The notes under the pieces were generated by a model. That model ran no database searches, was not told where the DNA came from, and was given only the letters and a program-made list of their open reading frames with translations. A program made the translations under genes and the position numbers. A DNA stretch of 49,485 nt. It comes from Porphyromonas cangingivalis. Its GTDB lineage: Bacteria > Bacteroidota > Bacteroidia > Bacteroidales > Paludibacteraceae. Below are positions 9,274 through 16,789 of this stretch, in pieces (the stretch's first letter is position 1; each line of letters begins with the position of its first letter). The stretch spans positions 1 through 49,485 of the forward strand of contig CAMDNO010000012.1 in assembly GCA_945902955.1 (NCBI GenBank), in the 5' to 3' direction.

Positions 9274-10025
9274 TTTTTGTCGTTTTGAATATTGGAACCT
9301 ATTAGTATATTTAAGATATAATACTGAGCATAATAATCATTTTTAACTGAAACAAAAGCATCTACCGCCTTGGCATAAGCAGTAGAAGACGCAGCTAATT
9401 CAGTCATTGTAAGCATTCCCGATTTTAAATCGTTTTTAGATTTCAGATAATCTATTTGAGCAGTTTGTAAGTTATTAAGATGAACTCCTACCAATTCTTG
9501 CAAACGCTTTAACTTAAAATACTCTACCACAACGAGTTTGTTAATTTCGATTTTCAAATCCTCTTTCCTAAGCTCAGCTTCTTTTATACTGAGTTTTAGT
9601 TTTTTTTGTTCGTTTTTGTTACTTGCAAAATACGAAAAAGGAATACGCAAGGTTATACCTGCAAAATAATTAAATTGTTCTTTATTAGATTGTATAGCTA
9701 AATCAGGACTTGATGTTTCTTGGGTTAAAGTAACCTGATTGAACAATCCATAACGCGTATTAGCATCAATAATTAAATACTCTAACCACGATTTCTTTTT
9801 AATTTTTATGTCTTCCAATATGATTTCAATCTGCTCTTGATTTGCTTTCAGCAGTGGCGAATTTTTCAAAGCACTTTCGATGCAAACAGAAAGTTCGGGA
9901 ATCACAAATGTCTCCGTTTGAGTCAAACCATTATCGGGTTTTAAACTATCCACAACAATTGGCACTTGCGAATAATTGCATATAGAAATTGAAACAAGAA
10001 AGAATAAAATTAAAACTTTTTTCAT
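9270..10025 (-). CDS. Short TolC-family outer-membrane protein of the polysaccharide locus
   Basis: 251 residues with an N-terminal signal peptide (about 1-19, KKVLILFFLVSISICNYS). The segment from about 50 (CIESALKNSPLLKANQEQ) is the opening of an outer-membrane efflux (OEP) repeat, followed by helical stretches. TolC proteins are usually 400-500 residues with two such repeats; this one has about one, so it is half size. The ORF is intact, starts 9 bases after the sugar-transferase stop, and overlaps the Wzz-like gene by 4 bases. No Wza/SLBB polysaccharide export protein is present in the window, so this protein may be the outer-membrane part of the export path. That role is an inference. 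Confidence 0.75.
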   Translation of the reverse strand: MKKVLILFFLVSISICNYSQVPIVVDSLKPDNGLTQTETFVIPELSVCIESALKNSPLLKANQEQIEIILEDIKIKKKSWLEYLIIDANTRYGLFNQVTLTQETSSPDLAIQSNKEQFNYFAGITLRIPFSYFASNKNEQKKLKLSIKEAELRKEDLKIEINKLVVVEYFKLKRLQELVGVHLNNLQTAQIDYLKSKNDLKSGMLTMTELAASSTAYAKAVDAFVSVKNDYYAQYYILNILIGSNIQNDKK

Positions 10026-10034
10026 TTGAGTTTC

Positions 10035-11174
10035 TTAAACATTTTCGTGTTGTAGCATTGCCGGAATGGTTTTTAGCAAGATTTTCATATCATACCAAAA
10101 CGAAAAATTCTCAGCATATTCAATATCAAGTTGTTTGCGGTCGTCAGCCGACATTACATTAGAGCCTCCGCGTTTTGTAACCTGCCACAATCCGGTAATT
10201 CCGGCTGGAGCCAGAAATCTCTTCGACCATTGATCGGTAGTGAGCAGTTCGGCCTCGTAAAGTGGCAACGGTCTATTACCTACAATCGACATATCTCCTT
10301 TGAGTACATTAATAAATTGGGGCAGCTCGTCGATACTTGTATTTCGCAATATACGTCCTACTTTAGTAATACGTGGATCATTTGCCATTTTGAAAAATGC
10401 GTTATCGCGTTTTTCTGCTTTCAATTGTTGTACTTTTTCTTCCGAAATAAAACCATCGTCATGTATCAAAACCGTATCGCCGGTAGCAATTGGCTCATAA
10501 GTCGATTTCTCTTCCGGAGCCACACTTTCCTCATTTACCTCGTCGGCTTTAGACGCTTTGTACTGATTTTTCTTCATCAATTCATCTACACGTTTATCGG
10601 CATCGGTGTACATGCTTCGAAATTTTAGGAATCCAAAAACCTGATATCCAGTGCCTATTCGCGATGCAGCATAATAAAATTTCCCTTTCGATTCTAACCG
10701 TATAGCTATAATTATTATTAAAAATATAGGTAACAAAAACAGCAAAACACTACCCGCAAAGATAATGTCAAAAGTTCGTTTCCACAATGGTAATTTGAAA
10801 GGAGCTATCTCATCTTTTTTGGAGCCCACTAAATCATCATAATGAGCCTTTACAAATTGGAATCTTTTGAGCAATACTTCAGGCTTAGTATCGAATGTGA
10901 ACACATCATGTACCCCTATTTTGAGGTATTGAGAAGCAGGTACAATATTATTAACTACAAAAAATACTATTTTGCTTTTTGCTAGAAGAGTTTTTAAATT
11001 ACGAAGAATATCAAATGTATACTTTTCGTTTTCTTCGAAAATAATCAAATCAATGGTAGTAAAATCATTCAATATTTCATTTGGGCTGTTATAAACCGAA
11101 ACATGAAAATTCGGATTTTGAATTGATAAAGCGAAATCGGTATTTTTACCCAAATAAGCTATGTGTTGTATCAT
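10035..11174 (-). CDS. Undecaprenyl-phosphate sugar-1-phosphate transferase with receiver-like N-terminal domain
   Basis: 379 residues. Residues about 127-379 are a bacterial sugar transferase (WbaP/ExoY type): a membrane anchor at 136-158, KFRSM at 184-188, and the catalytic block NDPRITKVGRILR, then IDELPQFINVLKGDMSIVGN ending at 300. This enzyme starts glycan assembly by moving a hexose-1-phosphate onto undecaprenyl phosphate. Two things are odd. Residues 1-115 look like a decayed response-regulator receiver instead of the usual membrane or CoA-binding-like N-terminus. A charged insertion of about 65 residues (about 195-258) splits the core after KFRSM. It is the first EPS gene after the lone receiver gene and probably heads the EPS transcript. 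Confidence 0.88.
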   Translation of the reverse strand: MIQHIAYLGKNTDFALSIQNPNFHVSVYNSPNEILNDFTTIDLIIFEENEKYTFDILRNLKTLLAKSKIVFFVVNNIVPASQYLKIGVHDVFTFDTKPEVLLKRFQFVKAHYDDLVGSKKDEIAPFKLPLWKRTFDIIFAGSVLLFLLPIFLIIIIAIRLESKGKFYYAASRIGTGYQVFGFLKFRSMYTDADKRVDELMKKNQYKASKADEVNEESVAPEEKSTYEPIATGDTVLIHDDGFISEEKVQQLKAEKRDNAFFKMANDPRITKVGRILRNTSIDELPQFINVLKGDMSIVGNRPLPLYEAELLTTDQWSKRFLAPAGITGLWQVTKRGGSNVMSADDRKQLDIEYAENFSFWYDMKILLKTIPAMLQHENV

Positions 11175-11196
11175 AAATTTGTTAATTAGAGGTTGA

Positions 11197-11204
11197 CAAA
11201 ATTA
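11197..11204 (-). promoter_or_regulatory. Possible promoter of the EPS operon
   Basis: On the minus strand TAATTTTG matches the TAnnTTTG -7 box, 23 bases before the sugar-transferase ATG. A TTTTG lies 23 bases upstream (11228-11232), slightly further than the usual 19-21. Moderate to weak support. Confidence 0.4.
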
Positions 11205-11241
11205 GCTTTAAATTGAAAATTCAGTTGCAAAATATACAGTA

Positions 11242-11610
11242 TTATTCTTTCAAAAGTTTTTCGATACGAGCTAGTAATTCATTTGGATTATAGGGTTTTT
11301 CGAGATAATCGTCGGCTCCCAATTTGATAAGTTTGATTTTTTCGTCAGTTTTGTCGATACTCGATAAAATAATTACCGGAATATGCTTGAAAGCTCCCGA
11401 TGCTTTGAGTTGTTCTACAAGGTCTCTACCACCAAGCACAGGCATCATTAAGTCGCTCACAATTAAATCGGGCATGTAGCCATTTTGCAATAATGATAAA
11501 GCTTCTACTCCATTTTCGGCACTTTCTACTAAATAAGCGCTTGATAAAATCGTTTTTGTTAAGCGGCGAAATTCGGTTTTGTCATCGACAATTAAAATTT
11601 TCTTTTTCAT
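11242..11610 (-). CDS. Single-domain response regulator (CheY/PilH-like)
   Basis: 122 residues, only a receiver domain. All active residues are present: Asp-9 and Asp-10 in ILIVDD, phosphoacceptor Asp-53 in IVSDLMMP, Ser-83 in IILSS, and Lys-105 in LEKPYNP. There is no output domain, so it acts by protein contact or as a phosphate shuttle or sink. It sits between the LruC lipoprotein gene and the sugar-transferase gene, about 70 bases ahead of the latter. The sugar transferase itself begins with a decayed receiver domain, so a direct contact between the two is conceivable. The partner kinase is probably one of the hybrid kinases upstream. Both the contact and the partner are inferences. Confidence 0.92.
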   Translation of the reverse strand: MKKKILIVDDKTEFRRLTKTILSSAYLVESAENGVEALSLLQNGYMPDLIVSDLMMPVLGGRDLVEQLKASGAFKHIPVIILSSIDKTDEKIKLIKLGADDYLEKPYNPNELLARIEKLLKE

Positions 11611-11672
11611 GATTGTATTTTTTTTTAAAATTAAGTATAATTCAGTTGTAAAAGTACATATTTTTATGCTTT

Positions 11673-11705
11673 AAACCTAACAAGATTATCAATCCTGTTA
11701 GGTTT
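11673..11705 (-). terminator. Strong hairpin between the LruC lipoprotein gene and the receiver gene
   Basis: AAACCTAACA pairs with TGTTAGGTTT, and the stem continues inward with one mismatch to about 15 bp, closed by a three-base loop (ATC). It is 22 bases past the stop of the lipoprotein gene. On the minus strand no U-run follows, so it could be a weak terminator, an attenuator or an RNA 3'-end stabiliser. Confidence 0.6.
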
Positions 11706-11727
11706 ATTTATGAAAAATATTTTCGAT

Positions 11728-13800
11728 TTATTTTTTTACATACAATTTTGTAGCATCTCTATATCCGTTTTTATCCATATACCAATCCATAAAGTTGTAA
11801 CCTCTACTACTTGCCCAAGTGTTAAACATCAAAAACGATTTTGTAATGTCCTGTTTTTCGGCAGGATAGGCAAATTGAACAGGAAGATTGATTGCCCAAG
11901 GTAAATACTTATCGGACATATAATATTTTTGCGCTGCTAAATCAGAATTATCGTCGCCTGTTCCAAAAAGTGATTTGTCGACCAAGTCCGTTGGTGCGCT
12001 TGCAGGTAAATGCACTTCTTTGCCACGCTCGCCTCCAATAATTATAAATGGATTGTAAGGAGCTGTGCCAAAATCGCTTAATGAAATTGGTGTTGTAAAT
12101 TCTACTTTTACATTTATCGTTTTAGGAGCACTGTAAGCACCTCCGACAACTGTATTTACAATAGATCCAGTATAATTAAGTGCTTTAAACGAATCGTCGA
12201 AAATTGGCACAACAGCTTTTGTTTGACTTTTTTCGGTACCATTGGCATTTAAAACAAATATATCTTTTGTTAAATTCTGACCAGTTACAGCTTTCACATT
12301 GCCAGGCGTGGTATTGAATTGTAGTAAAAATGCGTTACGAAGCGAAGCACCAATGGCACGTACTGTTAAAGCACCATTTACTTCAACTATCTTATTATCA
12401 GCATTGGAAACTTGATTAAAATTATAATCTATTACCAAATCGTTGAAATCGTAATCGCCTTTGTTAGGCCATAAATCTTCATAAGCAAGTGTTCCAACAT
12501 TATTTTTAGCAGGATAATAATTGTTAAAAGCACGTGCAGGGTCGGTAGGATATTCGTCGAGCGAATCGCCAACACCGTCGCCGTCTGTATCAGTAGGCGT
12601 GTCAATGGGTTTATAGAAATCAGTTTGAACGGCCGTGTAAGGAGTTACTGTCGAATAAAATACAGCATCGTTAAAATCCTCATCGGAACTACCGTTTCTA
12701 TTCAAATCTTCGAAACCAAGCAATAATAATTTACGAGCATTATCTTTTAATAATACATTGTGAATACGCGTTTCAGGAGTTGTTTCAGGATTAAAACGTG
12801 AATCGGAAAAATAAGTTGCACTTGCTCTAATTGTACCTGCACTAAAACCACTGGCTTTTAAAAACCATGCTACGGTTGTTCCCTTAGGAAAAACATTGGT
12901 ATACTTTTGTGTTGCTGGGTTTAAATACAAAAGTTGTACTTTGTTACCCGAAACTAATGCACCACCTGAACCGCTGAACGAAGCATTTGGAAAAATAATT
13001 GTAGCATCAGTAATTTCAGCAGCAGTGTTTGGAGCTTTAATTGTAGGGTGTGTGTAATAGCCAAGAGCATTCAAATTTCCAGCTCCTTCGTGCACAAAAG
13101 TAACCCAAACTTCAGCATCTTCAATTAAAACCAAACCGCCTTGCGAACTTGTAGATAGATATTCGGGATGTGATGCTGTTAGTTTAATTCTTTCAGGTAA
13201 ACTTGCATTTACATCGGCCAAAAAATCGTTCGAAATTGCATCGTTAGTAGTTAAATAATCAGGCAAACCCGCAGTAGACCAATTTCCTAACACATAATAT
13301 CCGTTTACTTTTACTGGATCCGGAAGCGTTATTCCGTTGCTTGCTGCAATTACCTTTTTAGGAACTGATTGACTTGTGCTACCACCAATTGTAATATTTA
13401 ACTCATTTGTCGAAATTTTATATTGCTGAAAAGTTGGCAAACCAATATGACTAACTAATACACTTACGCTATCTGTATTAGCAGCTGGTGCAATTTCGCA
13501 ATATAATTTTCCATCGGCAGTTGTCATTCCTTTGAATATTAAATAGTTGCTACTATTTTCAATTAATATACCATCCTTGTCCAAAGGATTTTGAGAATAA
13601 AGTTCAACATAAACGCCACCAATTGGTTTGTTGGCTGTGTTAAGTGTCGAAATCGTAACTTTCACTTGTTTTGTGGTTTTAAAATCAAAATTTGTGTAAT
13701 TCAGATTGTTGCTAATTTCATCGTAATCCATACACGATGTAAGTAGTACACTGAAAATCGAAAATAAAACCAGACCTGTTTTGAAATTCATTGTTTTCAT
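11728..13800 (-). CDS. LruC domain (DUF4842) lipoprotein with DUF4114-like region
   Basis: 690 residues. A lipoprotein signal ends in LLTSC with the lipidated Cys at 23. A beta-rich region follows. A DUF4114-like segment ends in LLLGFEDLNR...DEDFNDAVF (358-381). Residues 404-421 form a calcium-binding motif of thrombospondin-3 type (DTDGDGVGDSLDEYPTDP). The LruC/DUF4842 domain (about 435-680) opens with YEDLWPNKGDYDFNDLVIDY, an echo of the earlier FEDLN...DFND block. The protein is probably anchored in the outer membrane and may face outward. A well-formed sigma-54 promoter (13855-13870) and palindromes lie upstream, next to the gene for a sigma-54 activator. Function is unknown; a calcium-dependent matrix or adhesion role is inference. 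Confidence 0.87.
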   Translation of the reverse strand: MKTMNFKTGLVLFSIFSVLLTSCMDYDEISNNLNYTNFDFKTTKQVKVTISTLNTANKPIGGVYVELYSQNPLDKDGILIENSSNYLIFKGMTTADGKLYCEIAPAANTDSVSVLVSHIGLPTFQQYKISTNELNITIGGSTSQSVPKKVIAASNGITLPDPVKVNGYYVLGNWSTAGLPDYLTTNDAISNDFLADVNASLPERIKLTASHPEYLSTSSQGGLVLIEDAEVWVTFVHEGAGNLNALGYYTHPTIKAPNTAAEITDATIIFPNASFSGSGGALVSGNKVQLLYLNPATQKYTNVFPKGTTVAWFLKASGFSAGTIRASATYFSDSRFNPETTPETRIHNVLLKDNARKLLLLGFEDLNRNGSSDEDFNDAVFYSTVTPYTAVQTDFYKPIDTPTDTDGDGVGDSLDEYPTDPARAFNNYYPAKNNVGTLAYEDLWPNKGDYDFNDLVIDYNFNQVSNADNKIVEVNGALTVRAIGASLRNAFLLQFNTTPGNVKAVTGQNLTKDIFVLNANGTEKSQTKAVVPIFDDSFKALNYTGSIVNTVVGGAYSAPKTINVKVEFTTPISLSDFGTAPYNPFIIIGGERGKEVHLPASAPTDLVDKSLFGTGDDNSDLAAQKYYMSDKYLPWAINLPVQFAYPAEKQDITKSFLMFNTWASSRGYNFMDWYMDKNGYRDATKLYVKK

Positions 13801-13854
13801 TTTATTGGGTTTTTAAAAATTAATTTCTTTTTGAATTAGTATTACTTTATAGAA

Positions 13855-13870
13855 TGCAACACACATACCA
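13855..13870 (-). promoter_or_regulatory. Sigma-54 (RpoN) promoter of the LruC lipoprotein gene
   Basis: The minus strand reads TGGTATGTGTGTTGCA. Against the consensus TGGCACGnnnnTTGCA, the -24 GG and -12 GC are both present with exactly 10 bases between them, and TTGCA is perfect. The predicted start is near 13844, giving a 5' leader of about 44 bases to the ATG at 13800. No TAnnTTTG box was seen in this gap. The sigma-54 activator gene ends 93 bases further upstream. Confidence 0.72.
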
Positions 13871-13930
13871 AAAAGATAACAACCTTATTTTCTTACACTT
13901 AAACAATATGCTAATTTAAAATTATATTAT

Positions 13931-13960
13931 TTTTCGAAGCTAAACCCTTCGAAAACGAAG
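13931..13960. promoter_or_regulatory. Overlapping palindromes: candidate activator site and/or terminator
   Basis: TTTTCGAAG (13931-13939), seven bases, then CTTCGAAAA (13947-13955) is a perfect 9-bp inverted repeat. CTTCG AAAA CGAAG (13947-13960) forms a second, overlapping one. The sites lie about 87-115 bases upstream of the predicted sigma-54 start, the usual place for NtrC-family binding sites. They also begin just after the activator gene's stop codon, so the first hairpin could end that transcript. It lacks a clear U-run. Confidence 0.5.
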
Positions 13961-13962
13961 AG

Positions 13963-15342
13963 TTATTTTATACTAATACCAAATTTTTGCATTCGCCTAT
14001 AAAGCGCATTCCACTCAATATTAAGCAGTCGAGCAGCTTCCGATTTGTTATTGTTCGAAACTTCCAAGGCTTTTAAAATCGTTTGTTTTTCAATTTCTTC
14101 TAAATTAAAAGTTTCGAAACAAGGATTTGAGGCTTCTTGAAAACTAAAAGTGTTCATCAACGAAAAACTCTCGACGCGCAAAGTATCGTCGAAACAAAGA
14201 ATTACTGCGCGTTCGATAATATTACGTAGCTCGCGGATATTACCCGGAAAGTTATAATTTTGAAGCAGTTCGAATACTTGTGGCTGTATATGATTAATAT
14301 TTTTAGCCATTTTGCGTGCAAACATGTCCACAAAGTACTTTACTAATTCTGGAATATCACCTTTTCGTTCGCGCAGGGGCGGCAAATAAATTATAAATGT
14401 GCCAACCCGATGGAATAGGTCGAGGCGAAACTCTTTACCACCAGAAATAAGCTCGATAGACTTGTTGGTTGCTGCAATAATTCTAATATCAAATTTATTG
14501 GAAGCTTGGGCACCTACTTTTGTATAGGTTCTATCTTCGAGTACACGCAACAATTTTACTTGTAAACTGTGTGTCATTTCGCCAATTTCGTCTAAAAAAA
14601 GTGTGCCTTTGGTAGCAGTTTCGAACCAGCCTGCTTTGTCGGAAATAGCTCCTGTAAAACTACCTTTTTTATGTCCGAAAAACTCGCTTTCGAATAAATT
14701 TTCAGGAATAGCCGACATATTTACTGCACCAAAAAACTCATCTTTTCGTTTGCTCAAGTTGTGAATCCCACGCGCTACTAACTCTTTCCCTGTGCCACTT
14801 TCGCCCAATATAAGCACCGAAGTATCAGGTGTTTGAGCTACCATGCGCATTTGATTTTTTGTGTCGGTAATAATTTTCGATCCGCCTATCATTTCGACAC
14901 CAAATTCGTTGTCGACTAATTTTTTAAGCTCCGAATTTTTATTTTTTTCAGAATCGTAGTTCTTTTTCAATTCAGAAAATTTGCGTGTTTTTTCTATCGA
15001 CATCCACAAATCGGCTGGCGTAAATGGCTTTTTAAAATAATCAACCGCACCTCTTCTTAAAGCTTCAATCACCGTATTCATATCGCCCGAGTCGCTTATC
15101 ATAATTACTTCCACTTGTGGATAATCGGATTTGATGCGCACCAACACATCCAATCCATCCATTTCGGGTAGTCGGTAATCGCAAATAACGTAATCGATAC
15201 GATTATTTTTAAGCACTTGAAATCCAACAGAAGGTGCATCGACTGTAAAAACATTAAATTTTTCTTTTAGTATCGACGATGATAGGCGACGGTAAATCGG
15301 ATCATCGTCTATAATCAATATATTTAGCATTAATTCATCCAT
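13963..15342 (-). CDS. Sigma-54-dependent response regulator (NtrC family)
   Basis: 459 residues from the ATG at 15342; a TTG at 15351 and an ATG at 15330 are alternatives. Receiver domain at about 5-120 with DDD acidic pocket, phosphoacceptor Asp-55 (VICDYRLPEMDG) and Lys in FKKPF. AAA+ domain: Walker A GESGTGKE (180-187), the sigma-54 contact loop as GSFTGA (227-232, an A-to-S change from GAFTGA), and Walker B TLFLDEIGEM (247-256). A Fis-type helix-turn-helix ends the protein (about 420-459). When phosphorylated it should form a ring and open sigma-54 promoters. It begins 2 bases after the stop of the receiver-kinase gene, so the two form a coupled pair. The likely target is the sigma-54 promoter just downstream. 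Confidence 0.93.
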   Translation of the reverse strand: MDELMLNILIIDDDPIYRRLSSSILKEKFNVFTVDAPSVGFQVLKNNRIDYVICDYRLPEMDGLDVLVRIKSDYPQVEVIMISDSGDMNTVIEALRRGAVDYFKKPFTPADLWMSIEKTRKFSELKKNYDSEKNKNSELKKLVDNEFGVEMIGGSKIITDTKNQMRMVAQTPDTSVLILGESGTGKELVARGIHNLSKRKDEFFGAVNMSAIPENLFESEFFGHKKGSFTGAISDKAGWFETATKGTLFLDEIGEMTHSLQVKLLRVLEDRTYTKVGAQASNKFDIRIIAATNKSIELISGGKEFRLDLFHRVGTFIIYLPPLRERKGDIPELVKYFVDMFARKMAKNINHIQPQVFELLQNYNFPGNIRELRNIIERAVILCFDDTLRVESFSLMNTFSFQEASNPCFETFNLEEIEKQTILKALEVSNNNKSEAARLLNIEWNALYRRMQKFGISIK

Positions 15343-15344
15343 GA

Positions 15345-16445
15345 TTAACAAATTTTTACGATAGGTAATTCAATTACAAAAGTTGACCCTTGCCCAATAA
15401 CGCTGTCAACTATAATTTTGCCATTATTTTTTTCAATAAATTCTTTTACAATCATCAACCCAAGCCCTGTTCCTTGTTCGTTGTTAGTACCCGTACTGGT
15501 GTAATGTTCGTTTTGCTCAAAAATTTTCTTTATCGTTTCATTGCTCATTCCTACACCCGAATCTACAATTTCGATAAGCAATTTACAATCGGTACGCTTA
15601 GTTCTAATCCATATACTACCATTGGTATTTGTAAATTTTATTGCGTTCGAAATTAAATTACGTATAACGGTGTGAATGGAAACTTCGTCGCACCATGCCA
15701 CTGCATTTTCGTCGGAATCGAAATGGATATTGATATTTTTGATTGAAGCATTGGCATCTAAAAGCTGAATACAACTCGACACCACTACATATACATTTGT
15801 TTCGGTAGGCTGCATTTCAAATTTATCGCTCTTTACACGCGACCATTGCAATAAGCTGGTTAGTAGCGTACTTGTTTCTTTTGTACGTTCCTTAAGGTGA
15901 TGAATAATGTCTTTAAAATCCTCACTCGTTGGGTCAAAATAACCCTGATCGATGGCATCGATTGTTTGCAAAATACCCGAAAGTGGTGAGCGAATATCGT
16001 GTGCAATAATTGAATACAGCTTATCGCGCTGACGATTCATTTTTAGCACTTCACTGCGCGATTCGAACAAATCGAGATGCGTTTTAACACGTACCGATAG
16101 CTCCTCACGCTTAAAAGGTTTGGTGATATAATCAACACCGCCTTTTTCGAATCCTTTCACTAAGTCTTCAGTTAATGTATTGGCAGTTAAAAATATAATT
16201 GGTATTTCAATCCATTTTTCGTTTCTCTTAATCTCTTCGCATACTTCATATCCATCCATGTCGGGCATACTAATATCCAATAAAATAAGCGACGGAATTT
16301 CTTTCTCAATTTGCGCAATGCCTGCCATACCACTTTCGGCAATACGTGTTTGATAACCAAAACCTTCAAGAATTTTTGATGTCAGCATAAGATTCATAGG
16401 ATTATCATCGATAATCAAAATGATTTTGTCGTTGTTCGTATTCAT
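15345..16445 (-). CDS. Receiver-histidine kinase (REC-HisKA-HATPase), soluble
   Basis: 366 residues in reversed order: a receiver at about 5-125 with phosphoacceptor Asp-57 (LILLDISMPDMDG) and Lys in ITKPF, then HisKA with His-149 (SIIAHDIRSPLSG), then a HATPase with N box RNLISNAIKF, G1 VDSGVGMS and G2 GTGLGL. There is no membrane segment or other sensor, so input arrives by phosphorylation of its own receiver, probably from a hybrid kinase. Output is probably to the sigma-54 activator encoded 2 bases downstream. It therefore looks like the middle of a phosphorelay. It is separated from the preceding kinase gene by 331 bases of tandem repeats, and I found no clear promoter there. Confidence 0.92.
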   Translation of the reverse strand: MNTNNDKIILIIDDNPMNLMLTSKILEGFGYQTRIAESGMAGIAQIEKEIPSLILLDISMPDMDGYEVCEEIKRNEKWIEIPIIFLTANTLTEDLVKGFEKGGVDYITKPFKREELSVRVKTHLDLFESRSEVLKMNRQRDKLYSIIAHDIRSPLSGILQTIDAIDQGYFDPTSEDFKDIIHHLKERTKETSTLLTSLLQWSRVKSDKFEMQPTETNVYVVVSSCIQLLDANASIKNINIHFDSDENAVAWCDEVSIHTVIRNLISNAIKFTNTNGSIWIRTKRTDCKLLIEIVDSGVGMSNETIKKIFEQNEHYTSTGTNNEQGTGLGLMIVKEFIEKNNGKIIVDSVIGQGSTFVIELPIVKIC

Positions 16446-16776
16446 TTTTTTTGCTATTTGGTTAATTTGATATTTGGTTGATTGGTTGATTCGTTGATTG
16501 GTTGATTCGTTGATTGGTTGATTTGTTAATTTGTTAATTTGTTGATTGGTTAATTTGTTAATTGGTTGATTGGTTAATTTGTTGATTGGTTAATTTGTTG
16601 ATTGGTTATTGGTTGAATTACAAATCTGAAAAAACTAATTAACTAATCCCCGATAAACTAATTAACTAATCCCTGATGAACTAATCAACTTATCCCTGAT
16701 GAACTAATTAACTAATCCCCGATGAACTAATTAACTAATCCCCGATGAACTAATCAACTAATCCCTGATGAACTAA
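16446..16776. other. Gene-free interval filled by two tandem repeat arrays
   Basis: Between the receiver-kinase and the PAS-PAS-GAF hybrid kinase there is no credible ORF. The space is occupied by an octamer array (16474-16609) and a 23-bp array (16629-16789) of roughly opposite strand sense, separated by about 20 bases. No TAnnTTTG box or sigma-54 box is visible for the receiver-kinase gene. Confidence 0.8.
16474..16609. repeat. Octamer tandem array, 17 units
   Basis: Seventeen units in perfect 8-base register, mostly TTGGTTGA, TTCGTTGA, TTTGTTAA or TTGGTTAA. The variation is confined to positions 3-4 and 7. Same family as 1261-1324 and 34209-34320. Confidence 0.9.
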
Positions 16777-16789
16777 TTAACTAATCCCC
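16629..16789. repeat. 23-bp tandem array, 7 units, overlapping a gene end
   Basis: Seven units in register. Each contains AACTAATTAACTAATC or a one-base variant and most begin GATG and end CCC or CCT. The last unit (16767-16789) contains the final codons and TAA stop (16777-16779) of the hybrid kinase gene. Units 4, 5 and 7 are identical, which suggests recent slippage or gene conversion. Confidence 0.92.

Noticed and set aside
16474-16789. Repeat arrays as a CRISPR
   Set aside because: Units are contiguous and 8 or 23 bases long with no unique spacers; no cas genes nearby.
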